Below are positions 35,484 through 44,374 of a stretch of DNA of 64,000 nucleotides, one piece after another (positions within the stretch are counted from its first letter, which is position 1; the number at the start of each line of letters is the position of its first letter). The stretch comes from Bradyrhizobium sp. CSA207 (GTDB taxonomy: Bacteria; Pseudomonadota; Alphaproteobacteria; Rhizobiales; Xanthobacteraceae). Both the position numbers and the translations under genes were made by a program. The DNA is taken from NCBI RefSeq assembly GCF_029051685.1, contig NZ_JAACFT010000006.1:62001-126000 (forward strand), read 5' to 3'. The notes under the pieces were generated by a model. The model was not told the origin of the DNA. It worked only from the letters and a program-made list of their open reading frames with translations, and did no database searches.

Positions 35484-36764
35484 ATGACGATCGCGGTTTT
35501 CACATTCTCGCTGCTCGGGGCCATGGCGCTCGGCATGCCGATTGCGTTCGCGCTGATCGTGTGCGGCGTCGCCCTGATGCACTTCCTCGATATCTTCGAT
35601 TCGCAGATCGTCGCACAGAACATCATCAACGGCGCCGACAGCTTTCCGCTGATGGCCGTGCCGTTCTTCATGCTCGCCGGCGAGGTCATGAACAAGGGCG
35701 GGCTGGCAAAGCGGATCGTGAATATCGCGCTGGCGCTGGTCGGTCACGTGCGCGGTGGATTGGGCTACGTTGCCATCCTTGCATCTTGCGCACTGGCCTC
35801 GCTGTCCGGATCGGCCGCGGCGGACGCGGCTGCACTGGCGGCCCTGCTGGTCCCGATGATGGTCGCGGCGGGTCACAAGAGGATGTATGCGGCGGGCCTG
35901 GTCGCGGCGGGAGGGATCATTGCGCCGATCATTCCGCCGAGCATCGGTTTCGTGCTGTTCGGGGTCGCCGGCGGGGTCTCGATCTCCAAGCTGTTTCTGG
36001 CTGGGATCGTCCCTGGGCTGCTTCTGGGGGTAGGACTCTGCTTTGCCTGGTGGTGGGTCGCCCGCGGCGAGAACATCGAAAGTCCGCCACGGAAGTCGTT
36101 GCGGGAAGTCGGCCGGGAGGTGGCCGACGGCTTCTGGGCGCTGATGCTCCCGGTGATCATCGTCGTCGGCCTGCGCTTCGGAATCTTTACGCCGACGGAG
36201 GCTGCGGTCGTCGTTGCGGTCTACGCGCTGTTCGTCGCGACCTGCATCTATCGCGAGCTGAAGCTGTCGCAGCTTTACGAGGTCATGGTCTCGGCGGCGC
36301 TCAGCACCAGCATTGTGATGTTTCTGGTCGCCGCAGCTCTGGTCTCCTCATGGCTCATCACCGTCGCCGAGATCGCCACCCAGGTGGTGGATCTGGTGCG
36401 CCCGTTCATGGGCAATCAGACACTGCTGATGCTTGCGATCATGGTGCTGGTTGTCGTCGTCGGGACAGCGCTCGACATGGCGCCTACGATCCTGATCCTG
36501 ACGCCGATCCTGATGCCGATCGTCAAACAGGCCGGCATCGATCCGGTCTATTTCGGCGTCCTGTTCATCATCAACAATGCGATCGGATTGATCACGCCGC
36601 CGGTAGGCGTCGTCTTGAACGTCGTGTGCGGCGTTTCCCGGATCAACATGGAAGAGATCATCAAGGGCGTGTGGCCGTTCATGATCGCGCAGCTCGTCGT
36701 GCTGCTTCTGATGGTGCTCTTCCCGCAATTGGTCACCGGACCCGCCAAATGGTTCGGTGGCTAG
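35484..36764 (+). CDS. TRAP transporter large permease DctM
   Basis: A 426-residue membrane protein with about 12 helices. Family motifs include GGLAKRIVNIALALVGHVRG, SLSGSAAADAAALAALLVPM, PIIPPSIGFVLFGV and the second-repeat GLITPPVGVVLNVVCGV. With DctQ it forms a sodium-coupled importer fed by DctP. Its stop is 25 bp before the dehydroquinase-like gene. Confidence 0.95.
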   Translation: MTIAVFTFSLLGAMALGMPIAFALIVCGVALMHFLDIFDSQIVAQNIINGADSFPLMAVPFFMLAGEVMNKGGLAKRIVNIALALVGHVRGGLGYVAILASCALASLSGSAAADAAALAALLVPMMVAAGHKRMYAAGLVAAGGIIAPIIPPSIGFVLFGVAGGVSISKLFLAGIVPGLLLGVGLCFAWWWVARGENIESPPRKSLREVGREVADGFWALMLPVIIVVGLRFGIFTPTEAAVVVAVYALFVATCIYRELKLSQLYEVMVSAALSTSIVMFLVAAALVSSWLITVAEIATQVVDLVRPFMGNQTLLMLAIMVLVVVVGTALDMAPTILILTPILMPIVKQAGIDPVYFGVLFIINNAIGLITPPVGVVLNVVCGVSRINMEEIIKGVWPFMIAQLVVLLLMVLFPQLVTGPAKWFGG

Positions 36765-36788
36765 TCAATTCAAAGAAGGAGCGGTCCG

Positions 36789-37283
36789 ATGGTGACGAGG
36801 ATCATGGTCCTGAACGGTCCTAATCTCAATTTCTTGGGCATCAGGGAGCCGCACATCTACGGCTCGACGACACTCGGCGAGATCGAGGCAAGCTGCGAGG
36901 AGGTCGCCAAGCTGCTAGGCATCTCGCTCTCCTTCTATCAATCCAACATCGAGGGCGAGCTCGTCAGCTTGATCCAATCGGCCCATGGCAGCGCGGATGC
37001 GATCATCATCAATCCGGCGGCGTTCTCGTTCACCTCGATTGCCCTGATCGATGCCCTGAAGATCTTCGGCGGCCCGAAGATCGAGGTCCACATCTCGAAT
37101 ATCCACGCCAGGGACGAGCTTCACCGGCACTCCATCACGTCCAGCGCGTCGACCGCAGTGATTTGCGGGCTTGGACCTTACGGCTATATCGCCGCCATCA
37201 TCGCTGCCGTTCAGAGGCTGGGGCGCCTGCCCGTGGCCGTTCCTGCGGCCTTGCACGGCTTGGCTGCGGGCAGCGCGGCGTAA
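36789..37283 (+). CDS. Type II 3-dehydroquinate dehydratase-like enzyme
   Basis: A 164-residue flavodoxin-like type II dehydroquinase fold. Using the M. tuberculosis enzyme numbering, which aligns without gaps, Arg19, Tyr24, Asn75, Asp88, His101 and Arg108 are kept. However, His81 is Phe (AAFSFTS replaces the usual HTS), and substrate-contact Arg112 is His (RDELHRHS). Biosynthetic enzymes normally keep both. It may be a catabolic or altered-specificity relative; it is co-transcribed with the TRAP genes and a 218 aa unknown. Confidence 0.82.
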   Translation: MVTRIMVLNGPNLNFLGIREPHIYGSTTLGEIEASCEEVAKLLGISLSFYQSNIEGELVSLIQSAHGSADAIIINPAAFSFTSIALIDALKIFGGPKIEVHISNIHARDELHRHSITSSASTAVICGLGPYGYIAAIIAAVQRLGRLPVAVPAALHGLAAGSAA

Positions 37284-37300
37284 ATCGAGGGAGGGGCAGG

Positions 37301-37957
37301 ATGCGCGGCGCAGGATTTCTGGCGATCTGGAGCGACATCAATCCCGACGACCTGACGGACTACCGTCACTGGCTGACACGCGAGCATACGAGCGAACGCG
37401 TGACGACCAAGGGCTTCCTCGGGTGCCGCGTCTTCCGCGCGATGCGCGCTGACATCAACCGCTTCTTCATATTGTACGAGCTCGAAGCCCCCGAGGTTCT
37501 CGACGGGCCGGCTTACCTCGCCCGTCTCAACTCGCCGACGCCCTGGTCGCAGCACATCATGCCGCGCCTCGGTAACTTCATTCGCGGAGGCGGCAGCATG
37601 ATAGCCCGGGCTGGCCGTGGCGAGGGCGCCACCGTGCTGGCCCTGCGCATCGAACAGCTGCCGGGCAATCCGGAAGGGCTGGCGAACGCCATCGTCGGCT
37701 GCGACGGCGTGGCCGCCGTGCAAATCGGCGCGACGGATCAGGCCAGGACGTCCGTACCTACAGTTGAAAAAGGCATGCGGACAGCTGAAGGCTGCTTTGC
37801 GGGACTGCTGCTGATCGAGGCCCTCGACGCAGCGGCAGTCCAACATGCCTGGCGCAGGGCTGCCGAGTTGGCGCCTGACATTATCGGCGGAGCCGGCGAT
37901 CCGGAGGTCTACCAGGGCATGTTCGCTCTCGACGCACGGATTGCGGATGTCGGATGA
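37301..37957 (+). CDS. Unknown 218-residue protein of the TRAP cluster
   Basis: A soluble protein with a strong ribosome-binding site (GAGGGAGGGG) before the ATG at 37301. It looks like two related halves: IWSDINPDDLTDYRHWLTRE and GATVLALRIEQLPGNPEGLA, suggesting a tandem ferredoxin-like/EthD-type fold. No family is named with confidence. It lies 17 bp after the dehydroquinase-like gene, as the last gene of the cluster. Confidence 0.72.
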   Translation: MRGAGFLAIWSDINPDDLTDYRHWLTREHTSERVTTKGFLGCRVFRAMRADINRFFILYELEAPEVLDGPAYLARLNSPTPWSQHIMPRLGNFIRGGGSMIARAGRGEGATVLALRIEQLPGNPEGLANAIVGCDGVAAVQIGATDQARTSVPTVEKGMRTAEGCFAGLLLIEALDAAAVQHAWRRAAELAPDIIGGAGDPEVYQGMFALDARIADVG

Positions 37958-37994
37958 AGGCCGCCCAAATACCCGTCCGGCGATCTAACCCGCC

Positions 37995-38555
37995 TCACGC
38001 AGACGAGCTCTTCAAAAACACGAACTCGGTATCGTCGTACGCGCGCCGCTCCAATTCCTCGAAACCTTCCGGCGTCGCGAACTGTGCGGCCTTCGCCTCT
38101 TCGACCACCAGCAGCGCGCCCGGCGTGAGCCAGCCGCCGTCGCGCAAGCTCGCGAGCGCCTTTTCGGCAAAACCCCTGCCATAGGGCGGATCGAGGAAGA
38201 CCAGCGAGAACGGCTCGACCGGATGCGCAGGTCCAAGATCGGTCGCATCGCGGCGATAGACTTTGGTGACGCCGCCCAGGCCGAGCGCCTCGACGTTGTT
38301 GCGCAGCAGCGCGCGCGCCTCGGCGCCGTTGTCGACGAACAGCGTGAATTTTGCGCCGCGCGAGGCCGCTTCAATTCCGAGCGCGCCGGTGCCGGCGAAG
38401 AGGTCGAGCACGCGCGCGTCCAGAATCGGATCGTCGTAGGCGTGGATGAGGATGTTGAAGACGGACTCGCGCAGTCGGTCCGCCGTGGGGCGGATGTCGC
38501 GCGAGGACGGCGAGGCAAGATTGCGCCCCTTCAATCGGCCGCCGACGACGCGCAT
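37995..38555 (-). CDS. rsmD: 16S rRNA (guanine(966)-N(2))-methyltransferase RsmD
   Basis: A 186-residue SAM-dependent methyltransferase. The N-terminal MRVVGGRLKGRNL, the PTADRLRESVFNIL signature, the SAM loop VLDLFAGTGALGIEA and the catalytic DPPYGRG motif are all present. It methylates G966 of 16S rRNA in assembling 30S subunits. It is separated by a palindromic repeat from the large pseudouridine synthase gene on the same strand. Confidence 0.95.
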   Translation of the reverse strand: MRVVGGRLKGRNLASPSSRDIRPTADRLRESVFNILIHAYDDPILDARVLDLFAGTGALGIEAASRGAKFTLFVDNGAEARALLRNNVEALGLGGVTKVYRRDATDLGPAHPVEPFSLVFLDPPYGRGFAEKALASLRDGGWLTPGALLVVEEAKAAQFATPEGFEELERRAYDDTEFVFLKSSSA

Positions 38556-38566
38556 CTAAGTGTCCC

Positions 38567-38683
38567 CGTCATGCCCGGGCAAAAGCGCGAAGCGCGTCTT
38601 CGCGCAGATGCCCCGGGCATCCACGTTCTTCAACCGTGGACGCGAGCAAGACGTGGATGGCCGGGTCAAGCCCGGCCATGACG
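38567..38683. repeat. Palindromic intergenic repeat, family C copy 2
   Basis: Outer arms (CGTCATGCCCGGGC and GCCCGGCCATGACG) and inner CATCCACG and CGTGGATG pairs resemble the copy at 16715-16794. It lies between rsmD and the pseudouridine synthase gene, both on the minus strand. Confidence 0.75.
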
Positions 38684-38723
38684 ATCTGTTGCTGAGCGTC
38701 AGGGTCGTTTGAACCATTCGACG

Positions 38724-40823
38724 TTACTCGTCGTCCTTCGGCGTCAGATCGCGCTTGCCGTGATAGCCGCGCTTGGGACGGCGCGGCGGGCCGTAGCCGC
38801 TGGCTTCGGCCTCGTTGCGCTCGCGCGCCTCGTCGCTGCCGGTGCGCTGGACCAGCACGCGGCGGCCCTTGCGGTCGTTGATCACGTCGCGCTTGACCGG
38901 CTTCTTCTCGGGCGGCGCAGTGTCCTCGCGCGAGACGGATTTCTGCGGCATGTCGAATTGTGCGCCCGACTTCTCGATCACCTTGTCGCCGAGTTGGTCG
39001 CGCAACACGCGGGACTTGATCTCCTCGACCTCGCCTTCCGGCACCTCGCCGAGTTGGAACGGGCCGTAGGACACCCGGATCAGGCGGTTCACCTCGAGCC
39101 CGAGATGGGCGCAGACATTGCGCACCTCGCGGTTCTTGCCTTCGCGGATCGCGAACACCAGCCAGACATTGGCGCCCTGGTCGCGCTCCAGCGTCGCCTC
39201 GATCGGACCGTATTTGACGCCTTCAATCTCGATGCCGTTCTTGAGCTCGTCGAGCTGGGCCTGCGTGACGTCGCCATGGGCGCGGACGCGGTAGCGGCGC
39301 AGCCAGCCGGTATCCGGCAGCTCCAGCGTGCGCGCGAGCCCGCCATCATTGGTGAGCAGCAGCAGGCCTTCGGTGTTGAAGTCGAGCCGGCCGATCGAGA
39401 TCAGCCGCGGCAGGCCTTCCGGCAGATTGTCGAACACGGTCGGACGGCCCTCAGGGTCGTCGTGCGTCGTCATCAGGCCGCGTGGCTTGTGGTAGAGGAA
39501 CAGCCGGGTGCGCTCGCGCGGCGGCAACGGCTTGCCGTCGACGGTGACGACATCGTTCTGGGTGATGTCGAGCGCCGGCGAATTGATCACGCGGCCGTTG
39601 ACGGCGACGCGGCCCTGGGTGACCATCTCCTCCGCATCGCGGCGCGAGGCGAGGCCCGCGCGGGCCAGCGCTTTTGCGATGCGCTCGCCGGCCTTCTTCG
39701 GCTTCGGCTCCTCGTCGCGCCGCGGCCGGCGGTCGACATCACGATCGCGCTCGCGATAGGCGCCGCGGCCGCCAAAGGCCGGACGCTTCTCGAAGATCCT
39801 GCTGTCATCCTCGTTTTCACGCCGCGGACGGTCGCCGGAACGAGCTTCGCTGCGCGGATGCTCGTGCCAGTCGGAGCGGCCTTCGGGACGCTGCCGTGGA
39901 CGATCGAATTTGGGACGGTCGCCGCCGCGAGCGCCACGCTCGCCATCATTGTCACGACGGGGCCGATCGAATTTCGGACGGTCCTCGCGCGGGCGATCGA
40001 ATTTGGGCCGCTCGCGGAACGGACGATCGCCGGATGCACGATCGTCGCGCGTGCGCGAGAAGCGCGGACGGTCATCGCCGCGGCCGCCTTCGGGCCGGTC
40101 TTCGCGCTTCTGCCAGGGCTTATCCTGGCCGCGATCACGGCCGGCGAAGTCCCTGCGCGGGCCCTTGCCGAAATCCTTGCGCGGCGGCCGGTCGCCGCGC
40201 GGGGCTGCATCGCGCTTTTGCCAGGGCTTTGAATCACTGCGCTCGCCACGATCGCGCGGACGGTCATTGCGATCACCGAAGGAGCGTGGGCGGTCTGCAA
40301 AGTCGCGCGGGCGGTCGCTGCGGTCCGGTGCGCCCCGAGAAAACTTCCGTTCGCCATCGAACGTGCGTTCCGGGCGTTCGCCGCGCGGCGTGTAGGGCCG
40401 CTTGTCGCCGAACTTCTTGTCACTGGTCCGGCCGGCGGGGCGGGAATCGTCGCGATCGCGGCTGCGCGGCGGACGGTCGTCGCGCCCGTAGGACGGGCGG
40501 TCACCGCGCGGCTTGAACGAGCGCTTCTCGCCGTCGCGCGAGGGACGATCGGAAAAGGAGCGTTCGCCGCGCGGCCGGTCTTCGCGATTGAACTTCGGCC
40601 GGTCGCCACGGTCGGGCCGCGGCCCGGCCTCGTCGCGGCTGCGGAAGGGGCGGTCCTCGCGCTTGCCGGCGAACGGCCGCTTCTCGCCTGCGCCCTTGCT
40701 CTCGAAACCGCGCTTGGCGAACTTCTTCTCCGGGCCGCGTGACTTGCCGGAGCGGCCCTTGGGCGGACCGCGATCACGCCGGCCGCGCGGGGAATCGTTG
40801 TCTTTGTCGCTGTCGCGGGGCAT
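38724..40823 (-). CDS. RluB/RsuA-family pseudouridine synthase with long disordered N-terminus
   Basis: A 699-residue rRNA pseudouridine synthase. Residues 1 to about 370 are a low-complexity Arg/Asp/Lys/Pro/Gly-rich region with many short DRPxFxR-like repeats. An S4 RNA-binding domain follows at about 375-430 (ALARAGLASRRDAEEMV), then the catalytic domain with GRLDFNTEGLLLLTND (catalytic Asp near 480). A basic tail ends the protein. The ATG at 40823 avoids overlap with tadA, which is divergent. Ordinary homologues are much shorter (about 250-300 residues). Confidence 0.92.
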   Translation of the reverse strand: MPRDSDKDNDSPRGRRDRGPPKGRSGKSRGPEKKFAKRGFESKGAGEKRPFAGKREDRPFRSRDEAGPRPDRGDRPKFNREDRPRGERSFSDRPSRDGEKRSFKPRGDRPSYGRDDRPPRSRDRDDSRPAGRTSDKKFGDKRPYTPRGERPERTFDGERKFSRGAPDRSDRPRDFADRPRSFGDRNDRPRDRGERSDSKPWQKRDAAPRGDRPPRKDFGKGPRRDFAGRDRGQDKPWQKREDRPEGGRGDDRPRFSRTRDDRASGDRPFRERPKFDRPREDRPKFDRPRRDNDGERGARGGDRPKFDRPRQRPEGRSDWHEHPRSEARSGDRPRRENEDDSRIFEKRPAFGGRGAYRERDRDVDRRPRRDEEPKPKKAGERIAKALARAGLASRRDAEEMVTQGRVAVNGRVINSPALDITQNDVVTVDGKPLPPRERTRLFLYHKPRGLMTTHDDPEGRPTVFDNLPEGLPRLISIGRLDFNTEGLLLLTNDGGLARTLELPDTGWLRRYRVRAHGDVTQAQLDELKNGIEIEGVKYGPIEATLERDQGANVWLVFAIREGKNREVRNVCAHLGLEVNRLIRVSYGPFQLGEVPEGEVEEIKSRVLRDQLGDKVIEKSGAQFDMPQKSVSREDTAPPEKKPVKRDVINDRKGRRVLVQRTGSDEARERNEAEASGYGPPRRPKRGYHGKRDLTPKDDE

Positions 40824-40957
40824 GAATCGTCTCACTTCGGAATGGTCGATTTGGGGATGGTCAAATGGGCATTGTGCGCGCTCTTTTCGAGCCGCATGCT
40901 CAGGCAAAACCGGTCTTCACTCTTGCTGAAGGCGCAGCTACTAGCAGGTTTCTGGCG

Positions 40958-41416
40958 ATGATACGAGGCATGAAAGTCCCTTCTTTCATGGATTTGGCGC
41001 TCAAAACGGCCGAAAACGCCGGAAAGTCGGGCGAAGTTCCGATTGGATGCGTCGTGGTCCGCAATTACGAGGTCATCGCGACGGCGGCCAACAGGACGCT
41101 GACCGACTACGACCCCACGGCCCATGCCGAGATCATCGCGCTGCGCGAAGCCGCCAAGAAGATCGGCAGCGAGCGGCTGGTCGACTGCGACCTCTACGTC
41201 ACGCTGGAGCCCTGCACCATGTGCGCAGGCGCGATCTCCTTTGCAAGGATCAGGCGGCTCTATTATGGCGCAGCCGACCCCAAGGGCGGCGCAGTGGAAT
41301 CCGGCGTCCGGTTCTTCACCTCGCCGACCTGCCATCACGTCCCGGAGGTGTACGCGTCGGTCGGCGAGAGCGAGGCGGCCCGGCTGCTGCGGGAGTTTTT
41401 TCGGGAGCGGCGCTGA
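40958..41416 (+). CDS. tadA: tRNA-specific adenosine deaminase TadA
   Basis: A 152-residue zinc deaminase making inosine at tRNA-Arg wobble position 34. Both zinc motifs are present: TAHAEII (His, catalytic Glu) and PCTMC (two Cys). The C-terminus LLREFFRERR is typical. The ATG at 40958 is chosen; 40970 is possible but too near the only GAGG. It diverges from the pseudouridine synthase gene. Confidence 0.94.
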   Translation: MIRGMKVPSFMDLALKTAENAGKSGEVPIGCVVVRNYEVIATAANRTLTDYDPTAHAEIIALREAAKKIGSERLVDCDLYVTLEPCTMCAGAISFARIRRLYYGAADPKGGAVESGVRFFTSPTCHHVPEVYASVGESEAARLLREFFRERR

Positions 41417-41432
41417 CAACCTCACATTCCGC

Positions 41433-41535
41433 TGTCATGCCCCGCGAAGGCGGGGCATCCAGTACGCCGCAGCCTGTCGACTCAATCACTGCCTTCTCGG
41501 CGTACTGGATCGCCCGGTCAAGCCGGGCGATGACA
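41433..41535. repeat. Palindromic intergenic repeat, family C relative
   Basis: Arms TGTCATGCCCCGC and the CGGGCGATGACA end form an imperfect palindrome with inner ATCCAGTACGCCG and CGGCGTACTGGAT pairs (nearly perfect inverted copies). It lies between the convergent tadA and hydrolase genes. Confidence 0.7.
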
Positions 41536-41576
41536 TCTGAGTTTGTGGGCGCGATGCCCCGCCACAACGATGTGGA

Positions 41577-42479
41577 TCAAGCTGTGAAGAAATCGCGCAG
41601 CGCCTTCGCGGTGACGTCAGGGTTCTCCTCCGTGAGGAAGTGCCCGGAATCCACCGGCATGCCCTCGACGTTGGTCGCCCACTGCTTCCAGATATCGAGC
41701 GGTGTGGCGGCGGCCTGGGCAATGCCGGCACTGCCCCACAGCGCCAGCATCGGGATCGTGATCTTCTTGCCGGCCTCGAAATCGGCCTTATCGAGATCGT
41801 AGTCGAAATAGGCGCCGGCGCGGTAGTCCTCGCACATGGCGTGGACGCGCGCGGGATCTCGGAACGGCGCGATGTAATGTTCGAGCGCCCGGCTATCGAT
41901 GGCATCCAGCGTCTTCGACCTGGTCTGGCTCGCCATCTTGAAGCGCAGGAAGAACTCGCCATTGCTCGCGATCAGCGTCTCCGGCAGCGGATAGGGCTGC
42001 GCGAGAAAGGTCCAGTGATACATCTTCAGCGCGTAAGCGCGGTTCATGCGCTCCCAGTAATTATAAGTCGGCAGGATATCCAGCACGGCGAGGCGCGACA
42101 GCCGGCCGGGATGATCGAGCGCGAGGCGGTAGGACACGCGGCCGCCGCGATCATGGCCGGCGAGCGCAAAATGCACATGGCCGAGCTGCTCCATCACCTC
42201 CACCATGGCCTTCGCCATCGCGCGCTTGCTGTAGGGCATATGCAGCGCGTCGCTCTCGGGCATGTCCGACCAGCCATAGCCCGGCAAATCGGCGATGATC
42301 AGCGTGAACCTGTCGGCGAGTTGCGGCGCGACGCGGTGCCACATCACATGCGTCTCGGAGAAGCCGTGCAGCAGCAGCAGCGGCGGCCCCTTGCCGCCGA
42401 CGCGGGCGAAGATGCGGCCAAAGGACGTGTTGATCCATTCGGAGGCGAAGCCGGGGTAGAGGTCGGCGAGATCCGACAT
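41577..42479 (-). CDS. Alpha/beta hydrolase, fluoroacetate dehalogenase-like
   Basis: A 300-residue alpha/beta hydrolase. Recalled against R. palustris RPA1163 it aligns with no shift: nucleophile Asp110, Arg111, Arg114, Asp134, His155, Trp156, Tyr219 and His280 are all conserved ([35 protein letters not shown]). Trp185 of RPA1163 is Gln here (MASQTR). These enzymes open carbon-halogen bonds by ester attack and water hydrolysis. The function is likely haloacetate hydrolysis, but related members act on other esters. It lies next to purD. Confidence 0.9.
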   Translation of the reverse strand: MSDLADLYPGFASEWINTSFGRIFARVGGKGPPLLLLHGFSETHVMWHRVAPQLADRFTLIIADLPGYGWSDMPESDALHMPYSKRAMAKAMVEVMEQLGHVHFALAGHDRGGRVSYRLALDHPGRLSRLAVLDILPTYNYWERMNRAYALKMYHWTFLAQPYPLPETLIASNGEFFLRFKMASQTRSKTLDAIDSRALEHYIAPFRDPARVHAMCEDYRAGAYFDYDLDKADFEAGKKITIPMLALWGSAGIAQAAATPLDIWKQWATNVEGMPVDSGHFLTEENPDVTAKALRDFFTA

Positions 42480-42505
42480 TATTCTTATCCTCGCTTTGGC
42501 TGATA

Positions 42506-43789
42506 TCAGCGGCCGGTCTTCTCCGCCTCTACCGCCTGCCAGCCGATGTCGCGGCGGCAGAAACCTTCCGGCCAGTTGATGCGGTCGACGGCTTGATAGG
42601 CGCGCGCCTGCGCCTCCGTCACGGTCTTTCCGAGCGCGCAGACGTTGAGCACGCGGCCGCCATTGGCGAGGATGGCGCCGTCCTTCGCCACCGTGCCGGC
42701 GTGGAAGATCTCGGCGGTGTCGATCCTCGCGGCGTCATCGAGGCCCTCGATGCGCGTGCCCTTCTGGTAATCGCCGGGATAGCCCTTTGCCGCCATCACC
42801 ACGGCGAGCGCGGAGTCCGGATGCCAGCGCAGATCGAAATGCTTCAGCTGCCCGTCGCAGGCGGCGAGGAACGCCGGCACGATGTCCGACATCATGCGCA
42901 GCATCAAGACCTGGCACTCGGGATCGCCGAAGCGGACGTTGAACTCGAACAGCTTTGGGCCCTGCGTCGTCAGCATAATCCCAGCGTAAAGGATGCCGCG
43001 GAACGGCGTGCCGCGCTGCTTCATGCCGGCGACCGTCGGCAAAATGATCTTGGCCATGATGGCGTCGTGGATCGCCGGCGTCACCAGCGGCGTCGGCGAA
43101 TAGGCGCCCATGCCGCCGGTGTTCGGGCCGACGTCGTGGTCGAACACGCGCTTGTGGTCCTGCGCGGAGGCCAGCGGTATCGCGGTCTCGCCGTCGCACA
43201 GCGCGAAGAAGCTGATCTCGCGGCCCGGCAAAAATTCCTCGATGACGACCTCGGCGCCGGCTTCGCCAAAGGCGCCCTCGAACATCATGGCGATGGCGTC
43301 CTCGGCCTCACGCACGGTCTTGGCGACGACGACGCCTTTGCCGGCGGCAAGGCCGTCGGCCTTGACCACTATCGGGGCGCCCTGGCTCTGCACGTAAGCG
43401 CGCGCGTCATTGGCGTTGGTGAAGCGCTTGTAGGCGCCGGTCGGGATGCCGAATTCGGTGCACAGCGCCTTGGTGAAACCCTTGGAGCTCTCGAGCTGTG
43501 CTGCCGCCCCGCTCGGCCCGAACGCCTTGATGCCGGCTTTGGTGAGATCATCGACGATGCCGGCGGCGAGCGGCGTCTCCGGGCCGACCACCACGAGTTC
43601 GACCGCATTTTTCCTGCAGAACTCGATCACGGCGGCATGGTCGGCGACGTCGAGCGCCACGCATTCCGCCTCCCGCGCGATGCCGGCATTGCCGGGCGCG
43701 CACCAGAGTTTCGTCACCAGGGGGGAAGCCGCGATTTTCCATGCCAGGGCATGTTCGCGGCCGCCGGAACCGAGCAGGAGAATGTGCAT
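42506..43789 (-). CDS. purD: Phosphoribosylamine--glycine ligase
   Basis: A 427-residue ATP-grasp enzyme for the second step of de novo purine synthesis. The N-terminus [18 protein letters not shown] is diagnostic, as are [34 protein letters not shown] and [14 protein letters not shown]. The ATG at 43789 is preferred over 43831 by this start. The hydrolase gene follows only 27 bp downstream on the same strand. Confidence 0.97.
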   Translation of the reverse strand: MHILLLGSGGREHALAWKIAASPLVTKLWCAPGNAGIAREAECVALDVADHAAVIEFCRKNAVELVVVGPETPLAAGIVDDLTKAGIKAFGPSGAAAQLESSKGFTKALCTEFGIPTGAYKRFTNANDARAYVQSQGAPIVVKADGLAAGKGVVVAKTVREAEDAIAMMFEGAFGEAGAEVVIEEFLPGREISFFALCDGETAIPLASAQDHKRVFDHDVGPNTGGMGAYSPTPLVTPAIHDAIMAKIILPTVAGMKQRGTPFRGILYAGIMLTTQGPKLFEFNVRFGDPECQVLMLRMMSDIVPAFLAACDGQLKHFDLRWHPDSALAVVMAAKGYPGDYQKGTRIEGLDDAARIDTAEIFHAGTVAKDGAILANGGRVLNVCALGKTVTEAQARAYQAVDRINWPEGFCRRDIGWQAVEAEKTGR

Positions 43790-43919
43790 GGAAGGCTCAG
43801 AATGGGGGTTTGCTGAACGCGTCGGTCGCACGAATCGGCTCGGGTCTCAAGGGGTGTGTGCCCCAACTTCCCCGTCATCCGATTCTCCGTCATTCCGAGG
43901 CAGGCGCGCTCCGCTGTCC

Positions 43920-44048
43920 TTTCTCCCCTTGTGGGAGAAGGTGGCGCGAAGTGCCGGATGAGGGGTCTCCATCCGCGGAGACAGACCCCTCACCCGAGCG
44001 AGCCCGAGGCTGCCAGTGATCATGCCCTCTCCCACAAGGGGAGAGGGC
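43920..44048. repeat. Long palindromic intergenic repeat, family A copy 2
   Basis: Arms at about 43922 (TCTCCCCTTGTGGGAGAAGG) and ending near 44044 match the element at 2828-2980 closely, while the centre differs. It fills much of the gap between purD and the winged-helix regulator gene. Confidence 0.8.
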
Positions 44049-44071
44049 ACAGAAATCCGCACCGCAGGAGA

Positions 44072-44371
44072 TCAGCTCTGCTTCCCTGCAATGATCTCCT
44101 GCAACGTCGCAACATGCCTTGCGAACGCGCCGCGACCCGCGGCGGTGGCCGTGACCATGGTCTGCGGCTTCTTGCCGACGAAGGCCTTGTCGACCTGGAC
44201 GTAGCCGGCCTTGGCCAGCGTCTCGATATGGGCGCCGAGATTGCCGTCGGTGGCGCCGGTCAGCTTCTTGAGCCTGGAGAATTCCAGACCAGTCGCGGCC
44301 GGCAGCGCGTTCAGCGCCGCCATGATCTTCAATCGCAACGGCTGGTGGATGATGTCGTCGAGCTCGGCCAT
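44072..44371 (-). CDS. Small winged-helix transcriptional regulator
   Basis: A 99-residue single-domain regulator. The helices LRLKIMAALNALPAATGLEF, then FSRLKKLTGATDGNLGAHIE and LAKAGYVQVDKAFVGKKPQT give a clear winged helix with recognition helix near residue 45. It has no ligand domain, like MarR/ArsR-type single-domain proteins that pair with membrane proteins. It is the last gene of a three-gene operon (stop 44072; upstream gene stop 44375), making it a candidate autoregulator. Confidence 0.85.
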   Translation of the reverse strand: MAELDDIIHQPLRLKIMAALNALPAATGLEFSRLKKLTGATDGNLGAHIETLAKAGYVQVDKAFVGKKPQTMVTATAAGRGAFARHVATLQEIIAGKQS

Positions 44372-44374
44372 TGG

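Noticed and set aside
38709..40232. A 507-codon open frame on the plus strand opposite the pseudouridine synthase
   Set aside because: It is the antisense of a repetitive GC-rich coding tract; the translation is low-complexity with no domain, and the S4-PSI protein on the other strand is clearly real.
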